DNA of 14,197 bases. Source: Pseudomonadota bacterium. GTDB lineage: Bacteria > Pseudomonadota > Gammaproteobacteria > Pseudomonadales > UBA5518. Where the stretch lies: the NCBI GenBank assembly GCA_963204845.1, contig CAUJIL010000127.1:1-14197 (forward strand), read 5' to 3'. Below, piece by piece: positions 5,682 through 11,791 of the stretch. The position numbers and the translations under genes were made by a program. Below the pieces are notes generated by a model, which was not told the DNA's origin, made no database searches, and saw nothing but the letters and a program-made list of their open reading frames with translations. Within the stretch, counting starts at the first letter, position 1; each line of letters opens with the position of its first letter.

Positions 5682-7025
5682 ATGAGCGCCGCCGCGTCCG
5701 TGTGTCCCCGCATCGCCACGCGAGAGTACGCGCGCCGGCGCCGCGAGCTGATGGCGCTGATGGGCGAGGGCGGCATCGCGATCCTGCCCGCGGCGCGCGA
5801 GCTGGTGCGCAATCGCGACAACCGCTTCCCGTTCCGCCAGGACAGCGACTTCCACTATCTGAGTGGTTTCGACGAACCCGATTCGGTGCTGGTGCTGGTG
5901 CCGGGGCGGCGGCACGGCCAGTACCTGCTGTTCTGCCGCGAACGCGACCGCGAGCGCGAGAGCTGGGACGGGCCGCGCGCCGGGCCGGAGGGCGCCTGCG
6001 AACGTTTCGGCGCCGACGACGCGTTTCCGATCGGCGACATCGACGACATCCTGCCCGGGCTGATCGAGGGCCGCGAGCGCCTCTATTACGCGATGGGCCG
6101 CCAGCCCGAGTTCGACCACCAGCTGACAGGCTGGATCAACGGCATCCGCGCGCGCGCGCGCAGCGGAGCGAATCCGCCCGGCGAGTTCCTCGACCTCGAC
6201 CACATCCTGCACGAACTGCGGCTGTTCAAGAGTGCCGGCGAACTGCGCGTGATCCGCCATGCGGCGGCGATCGCGGCCGCCGCGCACGAACGCGCGATGC
6301 GCGCCTGCCGCCCGGGACTGTTCGAGTACCAGCTGGAAGCCGAGTTGCTGCACGAGTTCGTGGGCAACGGTGCGCGCTCGCCGGCCTACAACAGCATCGT
6401 CGGCGGCGGCGCCAACGGTTGCGTGATGCACTACGTCGCCAACGATGCGCCGCTGCGCGACGGCGAGCTGGTGCTGGTCGATGCCGGCTGCGAGTTCGAG
6501 CACTACGCGACCGACATCACGCGCACCTTCCCGGTCAACGGCCGCTTCACGTCCACCCAGCAGGCGCTCTACGAACTGGTGCTGGCGGCGCAGCTGGCGG
6601 CGATCCGCGAGGTCGCGCCCGGGCGGCACTGGAACGAGCCGCACGACACCGCGGTGCGCGTGATCACCGAGGGGTTGCGCGAGCTCGGGCTGCTCGACGG
6701 CGAGCCGCGCGAGCTGGTCGAGACCGAGGCCTGGCGACGCTTCTACATGTGCCGCACCGGGCATTGGCTGGGGCTCGACGTGCACGACGTCGGCGATTAC
6801 CGGGTCGGGGGCGAATGGCGCGTGCTGGAGCCGGGCATGCTGCTGACCATCGAGCCCGGCATCTACATCGGTGCGGACAACCGCGACGTGGCCCCGAAGT
6901 GGCGCGGCATCGCGATCCGCATCGAGGACGACGTCGCGGTCACGCGCGGCGGGCACGAGGTACTGAGCGCCGCGGCGCCGAAGACGGTCGCCGCGATCGA
7001 GCGCGCGATGGCGGGTGCGGCGTGA
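5682..7025 (+). CDS. pepP: Xaa-Pro aminopeptidase (aminopeptidase P II)
   Basis: Dimetal peptidase that removes an N-terminal residue preceding proline. 447 residues (E. coli 441). The N-terminal domain (RDNRFPFRQDSDFHYLSGF near 47-65) is of the creatinase type; the pita-bread catalytic domain follows. All five metal ligands are visible: Asp267 in LVDAGCEF, Asp278 in ATDITRTF, His361 in TGHWLGLDVHDVG, Glu391 in TIEPGIYI and Glu415 in IRIEDDVAV. Oddity: the residue four before His361 is Cys357 (FYMCRTGHW), where E. coli and Pseudomonas have His. The ATG at 5682 has no clear ribosome site and follows ygfB closely. The stop overlaps the ubiH start (GTGA). Linkage of pepP to the ubi genes is long conserved without a known functional reason. 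Confidence 0.94.
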   Translation: MSAAASVCPRIATREYARRRRELMALMGEGGIAILPAARELVRNRDNRFPFRQDSDFHYLSGFDEPDSVLVLVPGRRHGQYLLFCRERDRERESWDGPRAGPEGACERFGADDAFPIGDIDDILPGLIEGRERLYYAMGRQPEFDHQLTGWINGIRARARSGANPPGEFLDLDHILHELRLFKSAGELRVIRHAAAIAAAAHERAMRACRPGLFEYQLEAELLHEFVGNGARSPAYNSIVGGGANGCVMHYVANDAPLRDGELVLVDAGCEFEHYATDITRTFPVNGRFTSTQQALYELVLAAQLAAIREVAPGRHWNEPHDTAVRVITEGLRELGLLDGEPRELVETEAWRRFYMCRTGHWLGLDVHDVGDYRVGGEWRVLEPGMLLTIEPGIYIGADNRDVAPKWRGIAIRIEDDVAVTRGGHEVLSAAAPKTVAAIERAMAGAA

Positions 7026-8263
7026 GCGAGGCGCACTGCGACGTGGCGATAGTCGGTGGCGGCATGGTCGGTGCGAGCCTCGCGTGTGCGCTGGCCGCCG
7101 GTGCGCAGCCGTGGCGCGTCACGCTGATCGAGAGCGTCGCGCTGGCGCCGCCCGGCGAGCGCGCGCTGCAGCCGAGCTTCGACGCCCGCTCCACCGCGCT
7201 CGCGACCGGCAGCGCGCGTTTGCTCGCACAGCTAGGGCTGTGGGATGTGCTGCGCCCGCTGGTCGAGCCGATCCGCAGCATCCACGTGTCCGACCGCGGA
7301 CGCTTCGGCTCGGTCGTCATGGACGCCGCGCAGGAAGGGCTCGAGGCGCTGGGTTACGTGGCCGAGAACCGCCACCTCGGGCAGGTGCTGCTCGGCGGGC
7401 TGCACGCGGCCGCCGGCGTGCACGTGCTGGCGCCGGCCCGGGTACGCGCGATCCTTCCGGCGGCCGCCGGCATGACGCTCGAGATCGACGGCGAGACCGG
7501 GGTCGCGCGGCTCGCGGCGACGCTGGTCGTGATCGCCGACGGCGCGCGCTCGGCGCTGGCGGCGGCGCTCGGCATCGCCAGCGAGCAGCGCGACTATGGC
7601 CAGACGGCGCTGATCGCCAACGTCGCGCATCGGGCGGCGCACCAGGGACGCGCCTTCGAGCGCTTCACCGACGACGGACCGCTGGCGATGCTGCCGCTGG
7701 GGGCGAGTGCCGAGGGCCTGGCGCGCAGCGCGTTGGTGTGGGTGCAGGACCACGCGCAGGCGGCCGCGGCGATGGCGCTCGACGACGCGGCCTTCCTCGC
7801 GCGGCTGCAGCAGCGTTTCGGATACCGCCTCGGCAGGCTGCTGCGCGTGGGTGAGCGCCAGTCGTACCCGCTGTCGCTGGTGCGCGCCAGCGAGCAGGTG
7901 CGTTCCGGCGTGGTGTTGGCCGGCAACGCCGCGCACGCGCTGCATCCGGTGGCCGGGCAGGGCTTCAACCTGTCGCTGCGTGACGTGGCCGCACTCGCCG
8001 CGGTGCTCGAGGAGGCGCGCGCGCGCGGCGAATCGATTGCCGAGGCGGCGGTGCTCGCGCGCTTCGTCGCGCGCCGGGCGGCGGACCAGCAGCGCACCAT
8101 CGGCCTCAGCGATCTGCTCGTGCGCGTGTTCGGCAGCGGCGTGCTGCCGCTGGCGGCCGCGCGCGACCTCGGGCTGATCGGCTTCGAGCTGGTGCCGGCA
8201 CTGCGCAGCCTGCTGGTGCGCCAGGCGAGCGGACTCGGCACCGGTGGGAGCGGCGCGGCATGA
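7022..8263 (+). CDS. ubiH: 2-octaprenyl-6-methoxyphenol hydroxylase, UbiH
   Basis: FAD-dependent aromatic hydroxylase of ubiquinone biosynthesis (C1 hydroxylation in E. coli), working in the soluble Ubi complex. 413 residues from GTG at 7022, which overlaps the pepP stop as GTGA. The FAD-binding VGGGMVGASLACALA is near residue 10, FDARSTALATGS near 55, IADGARSALAAALG is the DG motif, and GNAAHALHPVAGQGFNLSLRDV is the second FAD motif in its UbiH-like form. It overlaps the next gene by ATGA. Assignment within UbiH/UbiF/UbiI/UbiL rests on these motifs and on gene order (pepP–ubiH–ubiI as in E. coli), so the exact ring position is inferred. Confidence 0.88.
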   Translation: MSEAHCDVAIVGGGMVGASLACALAAGAQPWRVTLIESVALAPPGERALQPSFDARSTALATGSARLLAQLGLWDVLRPLVEPIRSIHVSDRGRFGSVVMDAAQEGLEALGYVAENRHLGQVLLGGLHAAAGVHVLAPARVRAILPAAAGMTLEIDGETGVARLAATLVVIADGARSALAAALGIASEQRDYGQTALIANVAHRAAHQGRAFERFTDDGPLAMLPLGASAEGLARSALVWVQDHAQAAAAMALDDAAFLARLQQRFGYRLGRLLRVGERQSYPLSLVRASEQVRSGVVLAGNAAHALHPVAGQGFNLSLRDVAALAAVLEEARARGESIAEAAVLARFVARRAADQQRTIGLSDLLVRVFGSGVLPLAAARDLGLIGFELVPALRSLLVRQASGLGTGGSGAA

Positions 8264-9489
8264 GCGCGCCGCTGGGGGGCACCTTCGACGTCGTGGTGGT
8301 GGGCGCCGGCATCGCCGGCAGCGCGTTCGCGGCGCTGCTCGCGCCGTCGGGCCTCAGGATCCTGCTGCTCGATGCGGCGCCGCGACCGCCGCGCCTGCCG
8401 CCGCTCGCCGCGACGATCGACGAGGTGGACCTGCGCGTCAGCGCGCTGAACCCCGCCTCGGTGCGGCTGCTGGCGCAGGCCGGCGCGTGGCAACGCCTGC
8501 CCCCCGCGGTCGCCAGCCCCTACGAGCACATGCGGGTGTGGGAAGAAGACGGCACCGCCCGCATCGGCTTCGACGCCGCCGCGCTCGGCGAGCCCGTGCT
8601 CGGACACGTGGTCGAGAACCGCTGGATCGTCGCGACGCTGCTGGCGCAGCTCGACGAGACGGCGAACGTCGTGGTACGCAGCGGCGAGACGCTCGCGACG
8701 CTGGAGCCGCGCGCCGCCGGCGCGTCGCTGACGCGGCTGTGGCTCGCCTCGGGTGCGGCCGTCGAGGCGGCGCTGGTGGTCGGCGCCGACGGGGCGCGCT
8801 CGGCGGTACGCACGCTGTGCGCGATCGAGGCACCGGAGCGCGACACCGGCCAGCGCGCGATCGTCGCCACCGTCGCCACCGAACGCGCGCACGCGCGCAC
8901 GGCCCGGCAGCGTTTCCTCGGGAGCGGGCCGCTGGCGTTGCTGCCGCTCGCGCTCCCGGCCGGCGGACACTGCTGTTCGATCGTCTGGAGCGCCGACGAG
9001 GCGCTCGCCGCGGAGTTGCTCGCGCTCGACGACGCGGCGTTCGCTGCGCGGCTGGGCGAGGCCAGCGAGCACGCGCTCGGCGGCATCGAGGCGGTGTCGC
9101 GACGACTGGCGTTCCCGCTGCGTCCGCTGCACGCGGCGAGATACGTCGCGGCCGGCGTGGCGCTGGTCGGCGATGCCGCGCACGTGATCCATCCGCTCGC
9201 CGGTCAGGGCATCAACCTCGGACTTGCCGACGTGCGCGTGCTCGCCGACGAACTGCAGCGCGCGCGGGCGCGCGGACTGGCGCTCGCCGACGAGGACGTG
9301 CTGGCGCGCTACCAGCGCCGCCGCCGCGGCGACAACGCGCTGATGCTCGAGACCATGGAAGTGCTGCGCCGGCTCTACGCCGACCGTCGTCCCGGCGTAC
9401 GCCTGGCGCGCAACCTCGGCGTCGCCGCGGTCGACGCGCTGGCGCCGCTGAAGCGCGCGTTCATGCGCCGCGCGGCCGGGTTCCGCTGA
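8260..9489 (+). CDS. ubiI: UbiH/UbiF/UbiI-family FAD monooxygenase, probably UbiI (VisC)
   Basis: Second flavin hydroxylase for ubiquinone; UbiI adds the C5 hydroxyl in E. coli. 409 residues. VVVGAGIAGSAFAALLA binds the FAD ADP moiety near residue 12, DLRVSALNPASVRLL near 58 is typical of the UbiI branch, VGADGARSAVRTL is the DG motif, and VGDAAHVIHPLAGQGINLGL is the C-terminal FAD motif. The start ATG shares four bases with the ubiH stop, and GGGAG lies about nine bases ahead. Strong parallels with the preceding gene suggest an old duplication. No ubiF or coq7-type gene is in the window, so how the third ring hydroxylation is done cannot be told here. Confidence 0.85.
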   Translation: MSAPLGGTFDVVVVGAGIAGSAFAALLAPSGLRILLLDAAPRPPRLPPLAATIDEVDLRVSALNPASVRLLAQAGAWQRLPPAVASPYEHMRVWEEDGTARIGFDAAALGEPVLGHVVENRWIVATLLAQLDETANVVVRSGETLATLEPRAAGASLTRLWLASGAAVEAALVVGADGARSAVRTLCAIEAPERDTGQRAIVATVATERAHARTARQRFLGSGPLALLPLALPAGGHCCSIVWSADEALAAELLALDDAAFAARLGEASEHALGGIEAVSRRLAFPLRPLHAARYVAAGVALVGDAAHVIHPLAGQGINLGLADVRVLADELQRARARGLALADEDVLARYQRRRRGDNALMLETMEVLRRLYADRRPGVRLARNLGVAAVDALAPLKRAFMRRAAGFR

Positions 9490-9495
9490 GCGTTG

Positions 9496-9524
9496 TTTCG
9501 TTTTGCCGGACCGGGAGCTAGAAT
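9496..9524 (+). promoter_or_regulatory. Possible promoter for gcvH
   Basis: TAGAAT (9519-9524) is a five-of-six -10 hexamer. At 17 bp upstream, TTTCGT (9496-9501) is a poor -35. The site lies in the 83-bp gap after ubiI, 48 bp before the gcvH start. No glycine riboswitch fits in so short a leader, and I saw no conserved riboswitch core. Confidence 0.4.
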
Positions 9525-9572
9525 CGCCGCGGTTCGCGACTCTCACCATCCGCGCTGCACCCGGGGGCACCG

Positions 9573-9965
9573 ATGAGCAACATTCCCGCCGATCGCAAAT
9601 ACGCCGTGACCCACGAGTGGGCGCTGGCGGAGGCCTCCGGCATCGTCACGGTAGGCATCAGCGACCACGCGCAGGCCGCGCTCGGTGACGTGGTGTTCGT
9701 CGAACTGCCTGACGTCGGCGCGCACTTCGACGCCGGTGACGAAGCCGGCGTGGTCGAATCCGTGAAGGCCGCCTCCGACATCTACGCGCCGGTCGCCGGC
9801 GTCGTGGTCGAGGTCAACGAGGCGCTGCAGAACTCCCCCGAACTGGCCAACGGCGATCCCTACGGCGACGGCTGGTTCTTCCGCCTGCGTGCCGACGACG
9901 CCGACGCCGACCTCGCCGCGTTGCTCGACGCCGCCGGCTACGAGGGCAGCCTGGACGAGGACTGA
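9573..9965 (+). CDS. gcvH: Glycine cleavage system H protein
   Basis: Lipoyl carrier that shuttles the aminomethyl group from glycine between the P, T and L proteins. 130 residues (E. coli 129). KYAVTHEWA starts the domain, and Lys65 within VVESVKAASD is the lipoylation site at the same number as in E. coli. NSPELANGDPYGDGWFFRL is the conserved C-terminal motif. ATG at 9573, with only GGGGGC ahead of it. In E. coli the gcvTHP operon lies next to ubiI (visC); here only gcvH remains, with neither gcvT nor gcvP within the window. The rlmI gene begins 33 bp later. Confidence 0.94.
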   Translation: MSNIPADRKYAVTHEWALAEASGIVTVGISDHAQAALGDVVFVELPDVGAHFDAGDEAGVVESVKAASDIYAPVAGVVVEVNEALQNSPELANGDPYGDGWFFRLRADDADADLAALLDAAGYEGSLDED

Positions 9966-9998
9966 ACCGCGCGCTGCCGCGTCCGGGGCGCGCCGCTC

Positions 9999-11201
9999 AT
10001 GACCAGCACCACCGAGCTGCCGCGGCTGCAACTGCGCCGCAACGAGGAGCGGCGGATCCGCCACGGTCACGCGTGGGTCTACAGCAACGAGGTGGACATC
10101 GCTGCCACGCCGCTGAAACCTTTCGCGCCCGGCGCGCAGGCGCTGCTGGTGGCCGCGAGCGGCCGAGCGCTCGGGGTCGCGTTCGTGAACCCGCACTCGC
10201 TGATCTGCGCACGCCTGCTCGATCGCGGCGCTACCGAGGCGCTGGGGCGCGAATTCCTGCGCGAACGGCTCGAGGCGGCGCTGGCGCTGCGCGAGCGGCT
10301 CTACGATCGACCGTTCTACCGCCTGGTCTACGGTGACAGCGACGGGCTGCCGGGGCTGATCGTCGACCGTTACGGCGCGGTGCTGGTGGTGCAGATCGGT
10401 ACCGCCGGCATGGAGGTGCTGCTCGAGGACGTGGTCGCGCTGCTCGTCGAGCGGCTCGCACCGGCCGGGATCCTGCTGCGCAACGACGCCTCGGTGCGCA
10501 CCATGGAGCAGCTGCCCCTGTACACGCGCGTGGCGTGGGGCGAGGTGCCGGAACTGCTCGAGCTGTGCGAGAACGGGGCCCGCTTCATCGTCGCGGCCGG
10601 CAGCGGCCAGAAGACCGGCTGGTTCTATGACCACCGCGAGAGCCGCGCGCGCGTCGCGGCGCTCGCGCGCGGCCGGCGCGTGCTCGACGTGTTCAGCTAC
10701 GTCGGCGGCTGGGGCGTGCAGGCGGCGCTGGGGGGCGCCAGCGCGGTGTGCTGCGTCGACAGTTCGCAACCGGCGCTCGATCTCGCCGCGCGCAACGCGC
10801 AACTGAACGGGGTGGCCGATCGGCTCACGCTGCGCTGCGGCAACGCCTTCGACGAGTTGCAGGCGCTTTCGGCGGCCGGCGAACGCTTCGATGTGGTGGT
10901 GCTCGATCCGCCGGCGTTCATCAAGCGCCGGCGCGACCAGAAGAGCGGCGAGAGCGCGTACCACCGCCTGAATCGCGCCGCCATGGACGTGCTCGCCGAC
11001 GATGCGATCCTCGTCTCGGCCTCGTGCTCGATGCACCTGCCCGAGCAGTCGTTGCTCGATATCGTGCGCGGCGCGGCGCACCATGCCGGCCGCCGGCTGC
11101 AGATCCTCGGCTTCGCCGGCCAGGCGAGCGATCATCCGGTCCATCCCGCGATCCCCGAAACCCGCTACCTGAAGACGCTGATCACCCGCGTGCAGCGCTG
11201 A
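9999..11201 (+). CDS. rlmI: 23S rRNA m5C1962 methyltransferase
   Basis: SAM-dependent enzyme that methylates C1962 of 23S rRNA. 400 residues (E. coli 396). An N-terminal PUA domain covers about 8-85 (LRRNEERRIRHGHAWVYSNE). GQKTGWFYDHRESR precedes the Rossmann methyltransferase domain, with VLDVFSYVGGWG near 228 as motif I and LDPPAF near 303 as motif IV. SASCSMH contains the likely catalytic Cys343. It follows gcvH by 33 bp and may be cotranscribed. Related RlmK/RlmL or unspecified class I methyltransferases are possible, but the PUA plus these motifs fit RlmI well. Confidence 0.85.
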   Translation: MTSTTELPRLQLRRNEERRIRHGHAWVYSNEVDIAATPLKPFAPGAQALLVAASGRALGVAFVNPHSLICARLLDRGATEALGREFLRERLEAALALRERLYDRPFYRLVYGDSDGLPGLIVDRYGAVLVVQIGTAGMEVLLEDVVALLVERLAPAGILLRNDASVRTMEQLPLYTRVAWGEVPELLELCENGARFIVAAGSGQKTGWFYDHRESRARVAALARGRRVLDVFSYVGGWGVQAALGGASAVCCVDSSQPALDLAARNAQLNGVADRLTLRCGNAFDELQALSAAGERFDVVVLDPPAFIKRRRDQKSGESAYHRLNRAAMDVLADDAILVSASCSMHLPEQSLLDIVRGAAHHAGRRLQILGFAGQASDHPVHPAIPETRYLKTLITRVQR

Positions 11202-11283
11202 TCTGGGCGCGCCGTAACGATTGTGGAAGAATACCGGCCGCAGCGGGGCTGTTCCCCGTGGCACCTCAGAAAGGCCACCCAGG

Positions 11284-11775
11284 GTGATCGACGAGCACGG
11301 CTACCGACCCAACGTGGGGATCATCCTGGCGAACGACCGGGGGGATCTGCTGTGGGCGCGCCGGCGCGGCCAGAACGCCTGGCAGTTCCCGCAGGGCGGC
11401 ATCCACGAGGGCGAGTCTCCCGAGCAGGCGATGTACCGCGAACTCGGCGAGGAGGTCGGGCTCGAGGCCGGTGACGTCGACCTGCTCGCGTGCACGGCCG
11501 GCTGGCTGCGCTACCGCCTGCCGCCGCAGTTCCTGCGCAACCGCAAGAACCCGAATTTCGTGGGCCAGAAGCAGAAGTGGTTTTTGTTGCGCCTCGTGAG
11601 CGACGACGAGCGCGTGCGCGTCGATGCGCACGTGACGCCGGAATTCGACCAGTGGCGCTGGGTGTCGTACTGGTACCCGCTCGGGCAGATCGTCGCGTTC
11701 AAGCGTGAGGTCTATCGGCGCGCGCTGTGGGAACTCTCCCCGCGCCACGGCAGGCTCGTGCGCAATGGGCGCTGA
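11284..11775 (+). CDS. rppH: RNA pyrophosphohydrolase
   Basis: Nudix hydrolase that removes pyrophosphate from mRNA 5' ends and opens the way to RNase E decay. 163 residues from GTG at 11284, chosen because MIDEHGYRPNVG matches E. coli RppH (MIDDDGYRPNVG); longer starts such as 11221 would add unrelated residues. The Nudix box runs from Gly38 through RELGEEVG, with the catalytic Glu53, Glu56 and Glu57 numbered as in E. coli. GQKQKWFLL and WRWVSYWYP are also family-typical. A CGGGG-CTGTT-CCCCG hairpin (11244-11258) precedes the start. The 3' end abuts ptsP, and rppH–ptsP linkage is common in gammaproteobacteria. Confidence 0.94.
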   Translation: MIDEHGYRPNVGIILANDRGDLLWARRRGQNAWQFPQGGIHEGESPEQAMYRELGEEVGLEAGDVDLLACTAGWLRYRLPPQFLRNRKNPNFVGQKQKWFLLRLVSDDERVRVDAHVTPEFDQWRWVSYWYPLGQIVAFKREVYRRALWELSPRHGRLVRNGR

Positions 11776-11791
11776 GGCCGCTCCGCGCGCG

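Noticed and set aside
6147..6162. CG-alternating run as a microsatellite or Z-DNA element
   Set aside because: It is a short run of Arg/Ala codons (RARAR) in pepP and is typical of this base composition.
9490..9572. Glycine riboswitch upstream of gcvH
   Set aside because: The 83-bp gap, about 40 bases of which would be leader, is too short for even one aptamer, and no conserved core was seen.
11244..11258. CGGGG-CTGTT-CCCCG hairpin before rppH as a terminator or riboswitch
   Set aside because: Only five base pairs, no T-run, no conserved ligand-binding core. It may slow ribosomes or be chance, so it is noted only in the rppH entry.
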